A stretch of 64,000 bases of DNA from Nocardia cyriacigeorgica NBRC 100375 (lineage in GTDB: Bacteria > Actinomycetota > Actinomycetes > Mycobacteriales > Mycobacteriaceae): positions 1-64,000 of the forward strand of contig NZ_BAFY01000132.1 in the NCBI RefSeq assembly GCF_000308555.1, read 5' to 3'. The position numbers were made by a program, and so were the translations under genes. Within the stretch, counting starts at the first letter, position 1. The number at the start of each line of letters is the position of its first letter. The notes beneath the pieces are model-generated. The model made no database searches, had not been told where the DNA came from, and was given only the letters and a program-made list of their open reading frames with translations. Shown in pieces: positions 33,395 to 43,689 of this stretch.

Positions 33395-35626
33395 TCAGCG
33401 GCGGTCATCGGTGGCCGACAGCAGGGCGTCGAGGTCGGCGGCCGGCATGCCGAAACCGGTGAGCCGGTCCAGTGGGATGGATGCCAGCATGCGCATCATG
33501 TCGACGCCGAGGCCGTGGCCGTCGCCGTCGCCGGTCATCGCGGCGAACATCTGTGACAGCACCGCGGCGGCGGCCGGGTCGGCCAGTACCTCGCCGAGAG
33601 TGGACTGGCGGGTGATCGGCAGGCGCAGCTCGTCGCCGGGCACCTCGACGTCGACCGTGGCGCGGATATCGCGGCTGGACGCACCGGCCATCACCCGGTA
33701 CGTGCCGCCCTCCACCACCCAGGCCTCGGTGCGGGTCTCCCAGTAGGCCAGCCAGTCACGCTCGATCGGGAGCGAGACCCGTTGGCTGGCACCGGGTGCC
33801 AGCTCATCGGTCAGCGCATGGCCCTTGAGCTCGCGTGGCGGACGGGTGATCGCCGATGCGGGCAACGTGGTGTAGATCTGCACGACCTCGCGGCCGCGAC
33901 GGTCACCGGTGTTGGTGACCGTGACCTGCACGGTGAGCCCGTCCGCGCTCGCCTGCACCGACAGATCCGAGTAGGCGAAGCTGGTGTAGGACAGGCCGTG
34001 CCCGAACGGGAAGCTCACCGCCATCTCGCGGGCGTCATACCAGCGGTAGCCGACGAAAATCCCTTCGCCGTAACGGATATGGGAGTTCTCGCCGGGGAAG
34101 TTCAGGTAGGCGGGCACATCCTGAAGCCGCAGCGGCACCGTCTCGGTGAGCCGGCCCGACGGATTGACCTGCCCGAACAGCACATCCGCCAGTGCACCAC
34201 CACCGGCCTGACCGAGCAGGGCGCCATCGACGATGGCCGGCACGAGATCGGTCACCGGCGCCAGCCGCAGCACGCCACCGTGAGAGAGCACCACCACGGT
34301 CTTCGGCTGCACCGCGACGACCTCAGCCAGCAGCGCGAGCTGATCAGCGGGTAGCTCGATATCGTCGCGGTCGAAGCCCTCCGATTCCTGGCCCGCGCCC
34401 AACCCGAGAAACACCACCGCCACCTCGGCCTCACGCGCCGCGGCAACCGCTTCGGCCACCAGCACGGGATCACGGCCGGTGGAGTCGGTGCGGAAACCGC
34501 GCGCATAGCGCACCTGCCCGGGTTCGGCCGCGGCGCGGATCTCGTCGACGGGCACATCCAGGCGGGTCGGATTCACATGCGAGCTGCCGCCGCCCTGATA
34601 GCGCGGGGTCTGCGCGAACTCACCGATCACCGCCAGCGACTGACCCGCCCGCAACGGCAGCAGCGCACCGTCGTTGCGCAACAACACCACACAGCGCGCG
34701 GCGACCTCACGCGCGAGCCGATGATGGGCGTCCGGGTCCGGCGCTGCCGGGGCCGCCGCTCGGCCGGCGACCACCTTCGCCGCCAGCTCGGCCACCTTCT
34801 GCGCGGCCCGGTCCACCGCACCGACATCGAGCGCGCCCGATTCCACCGCCGCCACCACCTGGGCGTCGGGATCACCGCTGCCGCCGGGCATCTGCAAATC
34901 CAGGCCCGCAGCGACCGAGGCCACCCGGTCGGAGACGGCACCCCAGTCGCTGACCACCAGCCCGTCGAAACCCCATTGCCCGCGCAGCACGTCGGTGAGC
35001 AGCCAGCGGTTGTGCGCGGCGTAGACGCCGTTGATCCGGTTGTAGGAACACATCACCGTCCACGGCCGGGCGGTACGCACGATATGGGCGAAGGCGCGCA
35101 GATAGATCTCCCGCAACGGCCGCGCGTCCACATCCGAACTCGACCGCATCCGGTCGTGTTCGGCATTGTTGACCGCGAAATGCTTGAGCGAGGCACCCAC
35201 CCCGGTGCTCTGCACGCCCCGCACCCACGCCGCCCCCAGCACACCGGTGAGCAGCGGATCCTCGGAGTAGTACTCGAACACGCGCCCGCACCGCGGATCC
35301 CGTTTGATGTTGATTCCCGGCCCCAGCAGCACATCCACCTCGAGGTCACGTGCTTCACGACCGAGCGCTTCGCCGACCCGGCGCACCAGATCGGCATCCC
35401 AGCTCTGCCCGAGCCCGACCGCCGGCGGGAAACAGGTGGCCGGTCGGCTCTCGGCCAGCCCCAGATGATCGGTGGCGCCGGCCTGCCTGCGCACCCCGTG
35501 CGGGCCGTCGGTCAGCAGGATCGACGGCACCGGGCCCACCGCCTTGGTGGTCCAGAAATCCGCGCCGCTGCCGAGGGCGGCCTTCTCGGCCAGGGACAGG
35601 TCGCTGATATCCGTAGATGCCGTCAT
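33395..35626 (-). CDS. Glycoside hydrolase family 3 beta-glucosidase-type enzyme
   Basis: A 743-aa enzyme with no signal peptide, so probably cytoplasmic. The GH3 N-terminal barrel holds SILLTDGPHGVR, DVLLGPGINIKRDPRCGRVF, SLKHFAVNN (Lys148-His149) and the nucleophile Asp227 in GLVVSDWGAV. The C-terminal domain (LPADQLALLAEVVAVQPKTV) and a fibronectin-III-like domain (VQVTVTNTGDRRGREVVQIY) follow. It cleaves beta-glucosides or related glycosides; specificity cannot be read. No sugar transporter or regulator adjoins. Confidence 0.93.
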   Translation of the reverse strand: MTASTDISDLSLAEKAALGSGADFWTTKAVGPVPSILLTDGPHGVRRQAGATDHLGLAESRPATCFPPAVGLGQSWDADLVRRVGEALGREARDLEVDVLLGPGINIKRDPRCGRVFEYYSEDPLLTGVLGAAWVRGVQSTGVGASLKHFAVNNAEHDRMRSSSDVDARPLREIYLRAFAHIVRTARPWTVMCSYNRINGVYAAHNRWLLTDVLRGQWGFDGLVVSDWGAVSDRVASVAAGLDLQMPGGSGDPDAQVVAAVESGALDVGAVDRAAQKVAELAAKVVAGRAAAPAAPDPDAHHRLAREVAARCVVLLRNDGALLPLRAGQSLAVIGEFAQTPRYQGGGSSHVNPTRLDVPVDEIRAAAEPGQVRYARGFRTDSTGRDPVLVAEAVAAAREAEVAVVFLGLGAGQESEGFDRDDIELPADQLALLAEVVAVQPKTVVVLSHGGVLRLAPVTDLVPAIVDGALLGQAGGGALADVLFGQVNPSGRLTETVPLRLQDVPAYLNFPGENSHIRYGEGIFVGYRWYDAREMAVSFPFGHGLSYTSFAYSDLSVQASADGLTVQVTVTNTGDRRGREVVQIYTTLPASAITRPPRELKGHALTDELAPGASQRVSLPIERDWLAYWETRTEAWVVEGGTYRVMAGASSRDIRATVDVEVPGDELRLPITRQSTLGEVLADPAAAAVLSQMFAAMTGDGDGHGLGVDMMRMLASIPLDRLTGFGMPAADLDALLSATDDRR

Positions 35627-35741
35627 CGTCAGCTCCGATCAGTCGCCGCGGTCAGGGAAACGCTGCACCGACATCGAATCACGATCGCCGCCTCCGTCGT
35701 ACGGTGCTACCGGGACACGCCGTCAGCGCTGAGGAGGGTTC

Positions 35742-37454
35742 GTGGAGATCACTCTGGTCGTGGTCGTCGGCATCGTCGCGATCGTGGTGGTCGCGGCGTT
35801 CTCCGACACCCTCGGCGTGGCCGCGCCGCTGAGTCTGGCCGTGGTCGGTATCGCACTGAGTTTCGTGCCGGGCATCCCGCACCCGCAGGTCGAGCCCGAA
35901 CTCATCCTGACCGTGGTGCTGCCGCCGCTGCTGTATTCGGCGGCGGTGAACATGCCCGCGGTCGATTTCCGGCGCAACCTCAAACCGATCGCCGGTCTGG
36001 CGGTGCTGTTGGTCGTGGTCACCACCCTCGGAACGGGCTGGCTGTTTCATCAGCTGCTGCCCGATATCGGCTGGCCGGCGGCGTTCGCGCTGGGTGCGGT
36101 GATCAGCCCGACCGACCCGATCGCGGCCACCTCGGTGGGCAAGCGGCTCGGGTTGCCGTCGCGGTTGCTGACGATGCTGGAGGGGGAGGGGCTGGTCAAC
36201 GACGCGACCGCACTGGTGCTGCTGCGCTCGGCGGTGGCCGCGCTGGCGGCGACGGTGTCGCTGTGGCAGGTACTCGGTGATTTCGTGGTCGCGGTGGTGG
36301 TCGCGGTGATCGCCGGGCTGCTGGTGGGCTGGGTCGGGGTGCGGGCGCGGGCCATGCTCGACGACCCGGTCGCCACCACCGCGGTGTCGTTCGTGATCCC
36401 GTTCCTGGCGTATCTGCCCGCCGAGGAGTTCCACGGATCGGGGGTGCTGGCGGTCGTCGTCGCAGGCCTGGTGAGTGGCCATCTGAGCCCGCGACATCTC
36501 GGCGCCCAGGACCGGCTCGTCGACGCCACCAACTGGCGCACCGTCGCCTTCCTGCTGGAAAGCGCGATCTTCCTGCTCATGGGCCTGAGCCTGTCCGGGC
36601 TGATCGACGATGTGCACGGCGAACAGCTCAGCGCCGCACAAGCATTCGGGATCGGTTTGCTGGCCGCGCTGGTGGTGATGGTGATCCGTGCGGTGTTCAT
36701 CGTCCCGCTGGTGGCGTCCCTGCGCCTGGACCAGCGCCGCGCCGCCGAAGCCAAACCGCGACTCGAGCAGATCAGCGCGCGCATCGCCGACACCGGGCTG
36801 CCGCCGGAGAGCAAACGCCTGCGGATGATGCTGCGCCGGCTCGGCAAGGTCTCGGCCACCGTCGAATTCCGGCTCACCGAAACCGTCGGCGCCCGCGGCG
36901 GCGCGGTACTGGCCTGGTCGGGGATGCGTGGCGCGGTCACCGTCGCGGCGGCGCAAACCCTGCCCGCCGAGACACCCATGCGCTCGGAACTCGTGCTGAT
37001 CGCCTTCGTCGTGGCCATCACCACGTTGCTGGTGCAGGGGCTGAGCCTGCCGACAGTGATCCGCGTCGTCCGGGTGCCCGGCGATGATCCCGAGCGGTTG
37101 CACGACGACGTCGTCGAGCTGAGGACGCTGCTGTCCGAGGCCGCCGAAGACGTCCTCGACACCCCGGGGCTGGTCGACGACGACGGCAACCCGTACCCGG
37201 AGACCCTGGTGGGGATGGTCCGCGACGACACCGTCCGCAAAGGATCGGCGGCGCAACGGGATCTGCCGGCCGCGGGTCCCGACCCGCGCGAACAGTACCG
37301 GCAGCTGCGGTTGCGGGTAGTGGCCGCGCAGCGGGCCGCGCTGCTGCGCGCACGCGATCGGGAACGCTTCGGCGCCAAGGCGCTGGCCCGATGCCAGCAC
37401 ATGCTCGACCTCGACGAAGCCCGCCTGCAACAGCTCGGCCGCCCCGATGCCTGA
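35742..37454 (+). CDS. CPA1-type Na+/H+ antiporter (NhaP-like)
   Basis: A 570-aa cation:proton antiporter with about twelve helices over its first 430 residues. It has ALGAVISPTDPIAATSVGKR with the ion-binding Asp, LEGEGLVNDATALVLLRS with the paired Asn-Asp, and the AWSGMRGAVTVAAA loop. The C-terminal 130 residues are a charged cytoplasmic helix (LRLRVVAAQRAALLRARDRE). GTG35742 has GAGGAGG 4 to 10 nt upstream. It exports sodium or potassium in return for protons, serving pH and salt balance. The GntR gene follows 56 bp later. Confidence 0.93.
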   Translation: MEITLVVVVGIVAIVVVAAFSDTLGVAAPLSLAVVGIALSFVPGIPHPQVEPELILTVVLPPLLYSAAVNMPAVDFRRNLKPIAGLAVLLVVVTTLGTGWLFHQLLPDIGWPAAFALGAVISPTDPIAATSVGKRLGLPSRLLTMLEGEGLVNDATALVLLRSAVAALAATVSLWQVLGDFVVAVVVAVIAGLLVGWVGVRARAMLDDPVATTAVSFVIPFLAYLPAEEFHGSGVLAVVVAGLVSGHLSPRHLGAQDRLVDATNWRTVAFLLESAIFLLMGLSLSGLIDDVHGEQLSAAQAFGIGLLAALVVMVIRAVFIVPLVASLRLDQRRAAEAKPRLEQISARIADTGLPPESKRLRMMLRRLGKVSATVEFRLTETVGARGGAVLAWSGMRGAVTVAAAQTLPAETPMRSELVLIAFVVAITTLLVQGLSLPTVIRVVRVPGDDPERLHDDVVELRTLLSEAAEDVLDTPGLVDDDGNPYPETLVGMVRDDTVRKGSAAQRDLPAAGPDPREQYRQLRLRVVAAQRAALLRARDRERFGAKALARCQHMLDLDEARLQQLGRPDA

Positions 37455-37468
37455 CGCACTCGCCGCAG

Positions 37469-37480
37469 CTGGGATACCAA
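37469..37480. promoter_or_regulatory. GntR-type site upstream of the GntR gene
   Basis: CTGGGATACCAA matches TTGGTATACCAA in 10 of 12 positions, 30 bp before the GntR start. Probably an autoregulatory site. Confidence 0.5.
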
Positions 37481-37510
37481 ATACAGCGGGATGGGTGCGA
37501 GAATGCGGTG

Positions 37511-38179
37511 ATGAGCGCGTCGCCGGGGTTCGCCTCCGAATCCGAACGAGTCACCCGCATCCTGCGCGACCAGATCCTCGACGGCGTGCGCGCACCGGGG
37601 TCCAAACTGGTCGAACGCGAACTCGCCGCCGAACTCGGCGTCTCCAGGCTGCCCGTGCGCGAAGCGCTGAAAATGCTGGTGACCGAAGGATTGGTGACCC
37701 CGCGCCCGCGCAGCTGGGCGGTGGTGCGCCAGTTCAGCGCCACCGATATCGCCGACCTGATCGAAGTGCGCTCTGCGGTCGAAGTGCTGGCCTTCCGGCT
37801 CGCCGCACAACGCGCCACCCGCGCCGGACTCGACGAACTGCGCCGCGACCTGGACGCCGAATGGGATGCCGCCCGTTCCGGTGATGCCGTCGCCGCGCGC
37901 CGGGCGGCCGCCGATTTCCACGAAACCGTCATCCGGCTCACCGGCAACGAGCTGCTCGGCGAAATGCACGCCACCCTGCGCAGCCGGATGCGCTGGTTAC
38001 TGGGCCGCCACGACGACCTGATCACCGTGGCGCGCGAACACCAACAGCTCTATGACGCCATCGCCAACCGTGACCTCGCACGCGTGGAGGAGCTGGCCGT
38101 CGCGCACATCGACACCAGCCGTGCTCTCGCAGTCCGACGCGCCGCCGCCGAAGCAGGCGAGAGCGTCACCGAGAACTGA
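37511..38179 (+). CDS. GntR family (FadR/FCD subfamily) transcriptional regulator
   Basis: A 222-aa regulator with an N-terminal winged helix (RVTRILRDQILDGVRAPGSK, VSRLPVREALKMLVTEGLVT) and a helical FCD domain (FHETVIRLTGNELLGEMHAT; MRWLLGRHDDLITVAREHQQ; the two later His of the metal site are in REHQQLYDAI and VAHIDTSRA). ATG37511 was chosen because the upstream codons overlap the antiporter tail. Sites matching the FCD-type operator TTGGTATACCAA lie before itself and before the deaminase and ankyrin genes. Confidence 0.9.
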   Translation: MSASPGFASESERVTRILRDQILDGVRAPGSKLVERELAAELGVSRLPVREALKMLVTEGLVTPRPRSWAVVRQFSATDIADLIEVRSAVEVLAFRLAAQRATRAGLDELRRDLDAEWDAARSGDAVAARRAAADFHETVIRLTGNELLGEMHATLRSRMRWLLGRHDDLITVAREHQQLYDAIANRDLARVEELAVAHIDTSRALAVRRAAAEAGESVTEN

Positions 38180-38297
38180 ACCGGTGAGCCGCTGAGCTCG
38201 GCCCGACCGGATCACCGAGGCCGACCAACCGTGGGTCGGCACTCGAGCCTGGCCACGGACGTCGGGCCGCGGCGATTCATGCTGGACAGTGCCGGGC

Positions 38298-38807
38298 TCA
38301 CCCGAGCAGCCGGGCGGCCAACTGTTGGTGCAGCGACTTGATCTCGGCTTCGAGGCCGGGCTCGGGACCGGCCACCGCGACCGACGGCGCGACGGCGGTG
38401 ATGGGGAGCGCGGCGACCGGCCCCGGCGGCAAGCCCCATTCCCGCTGCCAGCGGCCGAGCTGCTCGGAGCTCACCGCATACACGATGCGGCCGAGGCCGG
38501 CCCAGGCGTGCGCGGCGCTGCACATCGGGCAGTGTTCGCCGGAGGTGTAGACGACCGCGGCCGCGCGCTGTGGGGGCGGCAGGTGGATCCCGGCCCAGCG
38601 GGCGATCTCGAATTCCGGATGCTGGGTCGGGTCGCCGGTGACGATGCGGTTGCGGGCTTCGAACAGGACCGAGCCCTCGGCGTCGACCAGGATCGATCCG
38701 AAAGGTTCGTCACCGTCGTTCAGCGCGGTGCGGGCCAGATCCACACACCGGCGCAGATACTGCCGGTCGCGGTCGGTGAGGAGGTAGCGCTCGCCGGATT
38801 CGCTCAT
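38298..38807 (-). CDS. Nucleoside/nucleobase deaminase (cytidine deaminase-like)
   Basis: A 169-aa deaminase of the CMP/dCMP zinc-binding family. It has PFGSILVDAEGSVLFEARNR, HPEFEIARW with His and Glu of the zinc site and TSGEHCPMCSAAHAWAG with the two Cys. The usual His-Ala-Glu reads His-Pro-Glu, as in yeast-cytosine-deaminase or guanine-deaminase-like enzymes. It probably deaminates a purine or pyrimidine base or a related heterocycle; the substrate is not known. A TTGGTATACCGG site lies 19 bp before the start, so the GntR protein probably controls it. Confidence 0.9.
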   Translation of the reverse strand: MSESGERYLLTDRDRQYLRRCVDLARTALNDGDEPFGSILVDAEGSVLFEARNRIVTGDPTQHPEFEIARWAGIHLPPPQRAAAVVYTSGEHCPMCSAAHAWAGLGRIVYAVSSEQLGRWQREWGLPPGPVAALPITAVAPSVAVAGPEPGLEAEIKSLHQQLAARLLG

Positions 38808-38825
38808 GCCGACACGATAGCAAGT

Positions 38826-38837
38826 TTGGTATACCGG
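38826..38837. promoter_or_regulatory. GntR-type site before the deaminase gene
   Basis: TTGGTATACCGG, 10 of 12 positions of a perfect TTGGTATACCAA palindrome; 18 nt before the deaminase start codon. Confidence 0.58.
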
Positions 38838-38913
38838 CAAACCCAGTTGGCGGTGTCTGCCACCACAGTTTCCTCCAGATCTTGGACAAACGCTCCGTCC
38901 CCCTCCACGATAG

Positions 38914-38925
38914 TTGGTATACCAA
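38914..38925. promoter_or_regulatory. GntR-type site before the ankyrin lipoprotein gene
   Basis: TTGGTATACCAA is a perfect 12-bp palindrome, 11 nt before the ATG at 38937; the ribosome binding site AAGGAG follows directly. Confidence 0.68.
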
Positions 38926-38936
38926 AAGGAGAGTCG

Positions 38937-39749
38937 ATGATGACGAGCCGTCAACCCCGAAGCAGAACAAGCGCAAACCGCAGACTGCTGACCGGCGCCA
39001 CTGTCGCCGCGTCGGCGGCCATCCTGGCAGCGACCGTGGCGTGCACGGCCGAGCCCGCGACGACCTCGGCCCCGCCGACGGTCACCACATCCGCTGGCGC
39101 ACCGGCAGCGGTCGAGCAGCAGTCCCCGGCCACCGCGCCGGCGACGCCATCGCACGATCCCGCCCTCGACGACGACTTGCTCGCCGCGGCCGCAGCCGAC
39201 GACGCGGCCACAGTGCGCGATCTGCTCGCCCGCGGAGCCGATATCGAAGCCCGCGGACCACACCAGCGCACCCCGCTCATCGAAGCCACCAAGAACCGCG
39301 CCACCGACGCCGCCCGTGCGCTGACCGAGGCCGGGGCCGACGTCAACGCCGAAGACGCCCTGCAGGATTCGGCCTACCTGTATGCCGGTGCCGAAGGACT
39401 CGACACCATCCTCGACCTCACCCTCACCCACGGCGCCGACCTCACCAGTGTCAACCGCTACGGCGGCACCGCGCTCATCCCCGCGGCCGAACACGGCTCG
39501 GTCAGCACGGTGCGACGGCTCATCGACGCCGGCGTGGACGTGAACCACGTCAACACCCCGGGCTGGACCGCGCTGCAGGAAGCGATCGTCTACGGCGACG
39601 GCAGCAGCCGCTACCAGCAGGTCATCACCGACCTGCTCGCCGCCGGCGCCGACCCCGAGATCCGCGACAGCGACGGCAACACCGCCCTCGACAACGCCCT
39701 CGCACGCGGACAGTCCGAGATCGCCGCCCTCCTGCGCGCCCACCGCTGA
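38937..39749 (+). CDS. Ankyrin-repeat lipoprotein
   Basis: A 270-aa exported protein with a lipoprotein signal (LLTGATVAASAAILAATVAC, lipid Cys near 36), then a Thr/Pro/Ala-rich linker, then four to five ankyrin repeats from about residue 80 (DDDLLAAAAADDAATVRDLL, RTPLIEATKNRATDAARALT, GGTALIPAAEHGSVSTVRRL, GWTALQEAIVYGDGSSRYQQ). It should be anchored outside the membrane and bind a protein partner. RBS AAGGAG precedes ATG38937. Control by the GntR regulator is suggested by the palindrome directly upstream. Partner unknown. Confidence 0.9.
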   Translation: MMTSRQPRSRTSANRRLLTGATVAASAAILAATVACTAEPATTSAPPTVTTSAGAPAAVEQQSPATAPATPSHDPALDDDLLAAAAADDAATVRDLLARGADIEARGPHQRTPLIEATKNRATDAARALTEAGADVNAEDALQDSAYLYAGAEGLDTILDLTLTHGADLTSVNRYGGTALIPAAEHGSVSTVRRLIDAGVDVNHVNTPGWTALQEAIVYGDGSSRYQQVITDLLAAGADPEIRDSDGNTALDNALARGQSEIAALLRAHR

Positions 39750-39929
39750 CACCCGTCGGAGATAGGCGCGCGTGGGTCCTTGCCCGCGCCGGGGACTGCG
39801 GCCCGCGCTCGGCCCGGCCCACCTGCACGGTCACCGCGCGCGGCCGGACTCGTCGAGGTGGGCACGCCCCGAATCTGTTGTCGTGCGGATGGGCTGTTTG
39901 CCCGGCCGGGGCGCGGGCATCCCGCGCAT

Positions 39930-40301
39930 ATGGCGACAGAAACCGGACCAGGCGACACCTTGGGCCCCACCGAGAGCCTCGACTCCGACGAGGTCCGCAA
40001 CGACGACGGTGACATCGTGGTCGACCCGCCCGAGGACTGGACCGGCGCCGACAAATTCGGCATGACACCCGCCGAACAGCGCGCCGGCGAATCCCTCGGA
40101 CAGCGACTGGCCGAAGAAGAACCCGACCTCGGCGCCGCCGAGCCGGGCGAACCGGCCGCCGGACAACCCGGCACCATCGACGAAGGCGACGATATCGACC
40201 AACTACCCGCCGAGGCCACCGACGAGACCTTCGGCGAACACCGCGGGCAAATCGACGGCGCCCCCGAGGACGGAGAATCGTTCTTCCCGACCGAAGACTG
40301 A
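39930..40301 (+). CDS. DUF5709 domain protein
   Basis: A 123-aa acidic hydrophilic protein with the layout of DUF5709 proteins: DEVRNDDGDIVVDPPEDWTG, ADKFGMTPAEQRAGESLGQR and LAEEEPDLGAAEPGEP, followed by a disordered acidic tail. The function is unknown; such proteins are common in actinomycetes. The frame is open to 39780, but ATG39930 fits the conserved start. Confidence 0.82.
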   Translation: MATETGPGDTLGPTESLDSDEVRNDDGDIVVDPPEDWTGADKFGMTPAEQRAGESLGQRLAEEEPDLGAAEPGEPAAGQPGTIDEGDDIDQLPAEATDETFGEHRGQIDGAPEDGESFFPTED

Positions 40302-40422
40302 CAGACCGACGGCACCGCGCGTCCGGATGACGCACAGCGCGTCCCGGGCCTCGGCGGCACCCGTCTGCCCCACCATCGACTGCTCCGCCGACCGATCGCG
40401 GCGGCCGAAACGACCGCGCGTC

Positions 40423-41217
40423 TCACGACCCACCGACGGCGGGCGGTGCGGTCGTGGGCGAGATGTCGGGTGTGCGGGTGACCTCGGCGCCCAGCGTGCC
40501 CGCTGAACGGGCGAAAACGGCCGCATCGTAGATCGCCGCGCCGCCCGGGTCGTTGTTGAAATACACCTCCACCTCAGCCGATTGCGGCCATGTTCGGGTG
40601 AGGCGGCGGGCCCACTCGGTCAAGGTGCCGGGGTGGTAGCGCGGCCAGGGATCGGCGGTGCCGTGGTGCAGGCGCAGATAGCCCCAATCGGTGGTGCGCC
40701 ACAGCGGTGTCACCGGCTGCTCGCCCGCATCCGCCCAGCACAGCGCCGCCCCTCGGCGTTCGAGCACCTGCCTGGTCTCATCTGTCCACCAGGACTCGTG
40801 GCGCGGTTCGACCGCCACCCGCGTGCCGGCCGGAAAGCACCGCAGGCACTGCTCGAGCAGTGCGGGATCGGCGCGCAGCGTCGGCGGCAGTTGCAGCAGG
40901 ATGGGCCCGAGTCGCTCACCCAGGCTCGCGGCCCGGCCCATCAGCCGCGCCACCGGTTCCTCGGGGTCGCGCAGCCGTTTGATGTGGGTGAGGAACCGGC
41001 TGGCCTTGACCGCGATCCGGAAACCCGGCGGCGTGCGAGCCCGCCAGGAGGCAAAGGTCTCGGCGCTGGGCAGCCGGTAGAACGCATTGTTGAGTTCGAC
41101 CGTGGCGAAAGACTGCGCGTACTGCTCGAGCCACAGCCGTTGCGGCACACCCTGCGGATACAGCACCCCGCGCCAGTCGCGGTACTGCCACCCGGAGGTG
41201 CCCACCAACAACGTCAT
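40423..41217 (-). CDS. DUF72 domain protein
   Basis: A 264-aa TIM-barrel-like DUF72 protein (YecE type). It begins with LLVGTSGWQYRDWRGVLYPQ, then FATVELNNAFYRLPSAETFA, GFRIAVKASRFLTHIKRLRD, LGPILLQLPPTLRADPALLE and VYFNNDPGGAAIYDA, all family blocks. The function of DUF72 proteins is unclear; they may be metal-dependent and act in DNA repair. Its start, ATG41217, is 40 bp after the end of the Sir2 gene on the same strand; the frame is open to 41253. Confidence 0.9.
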   Translation of the reverse strand: MTLLVGTSGWQYRDWRGVLYPQGVPQRLWLEQYAQSFATVELNNAFYRLPSAETFASWRARTPPGFRIAVKASRFLTHIKRLRDPEEPVARLMGRAASLGERLGPILLQLPPTLRADPALLEQCLRCFPAGTRVAVEPRHESWWTDETRQVLERRGAALCWADAGEQPVTPLWRTTDWGYLRLHHGTADPWPRYHPGTLTEWARRLTRTWPQSAEVEVYFNNDPGGAAIYDAAVFARSAGTLGAEVTRTPDISPTTAPPAVGGS

Positions 41218-41257
41218 ACCCGGGGCGTACCCGCCTACGGGCCGGTGACGCACCCGC

Positions 41258-42112
41258 TCACACCGCGACCTGTGCCCCGAGGTGGTCGGCGAGTGCGCTC
41301 AGCGTCGGCGAACATCCGGCGTCGACGGTGTGGGTGGCGAATTCGTCGCCGCGGGTGCGGCCGCGGTTGACGATGATCACCGGCGTCCCCGATTTGGCGG
41401 CGTGGCGCACGAATCGCAGACCCGACATCACCGTCAGCGACGAACCGGCCACCAGCAGCACCTCGGCATCATCGACGACGTCATAGGCCGCGCGCACCCT
41501 GTCCTTCGGCACATTCTCCCCGAAATAGACGATGTCGGGTTTGAGGATGCCGCCGCACCGCACGCACCCCACCATGCAGAACGCGGCGGTATCGGCGATC
41601 ACCGCGTCCGCGTCGGGCGCGACCTCCACGCCGGTGACTTCGACAGCGTCGGCGAAGCCCGGATTGGCGGCCTCGAGCCGCTCGGCCAGCGACATCCGCG
41701 ACACCAGATGATCGCAGCTCAGGCAGCGCACCCGCGCGTAGGTGCCGTGCAGGTCGATCACCCGGCGATGGCCGGCCTTGGTGTGCAGCAGGTCGACGTT
41801 CTGGGTGATCAGCCCGCGCACCACACCGAGGCGTTCGAGCGCGGCCAGCGCCCGATGACCGGCGTTGGGGCGCGCGGCGTCCATGCGCCGCCAGCCCACA
41901 TGGTTGCGCGCCCAATACCGTTGCCGGAACGCGGCGTCGCCGATGAACTGCTGGAAGGTCATCGGGGTGCGGGGTGGGGAGCCGGGGCCGCGATAGTCCG
42001 GGATCCCGCTGTCGGTGGACATTCCGGCCCCGGTCAGCACCGCGACCCGGCGCCCGGTGATCATCTGCGCGAGCCGCTCGATCTCGGCCCGCCCGGCGGT
42101 GTGATCGGGCAT
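41258..42112 (-). CDS. Sir2 family NAD-dependent protein deacylase
   Basis: A 284-aa sirtuin that uses NAD to remove acyl groups from lysine. It has VLTGAGMSTDSGIPDYRGP near residue 25, LITQNVDLLHTKAG, the catalytic His in VIDLHGTYARVRCLSC, the second zinc pair in MVGCVRCGGILKPDIVYFGE and LLVAGSSLTVMSGLRFVRHA. All zinc Cys and catalytic residues are present. ATG42112 was used; the frame is open to 42133. It lies 59 bp behind the glutamate dehydrogenase gene, possibly in one transcript with it and DUF72. Confidence 0.93.
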   Translation of the reverse strand: MPDHTAGRAEIERLAQMITGRRVAVLTGAGMSTDSGIPDYRGPGSPPRTPMTFQQFIGDAAFRQRYWARNHVGWRRMDAARPNAGHRALAALERLGVVRGLITQNVDLLHTKAGHRRVIDLHGTYARVRCLSCDHLVSRMSLAERLEAANPGFADAVEVTGVEVAPDADAVIADTAAFCMVGCVRCGGILKPDIVYFGENVPKDRVRAAYDVVDDAEVLLVAGSSLTVMSGLRFVRHAAKSGTPVIIVNRGRTRGDEFATHTVDAGCSPTLSALADHLGAQVAV

Positions 42113-42171
42113 GCACCCAGGGTACGGACGCACCGCCGCCCACCATCGTCACCTGCTGCCGATGCCGGCGC

Positions 42172-43644
<1,473 letters not shown>

Positions 43645-43689
43645 TCAGCCGCCATCGGCGGCCGCAACGACCCGTGGCCCGGGGCGAGG

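Noticed and set aside
38180-38297. GGCCCGAC/GTCGGGCC repeats as a terminator
   Set aside because: The arms are more than 60 nt apart and the inner stem is short; not convincing.
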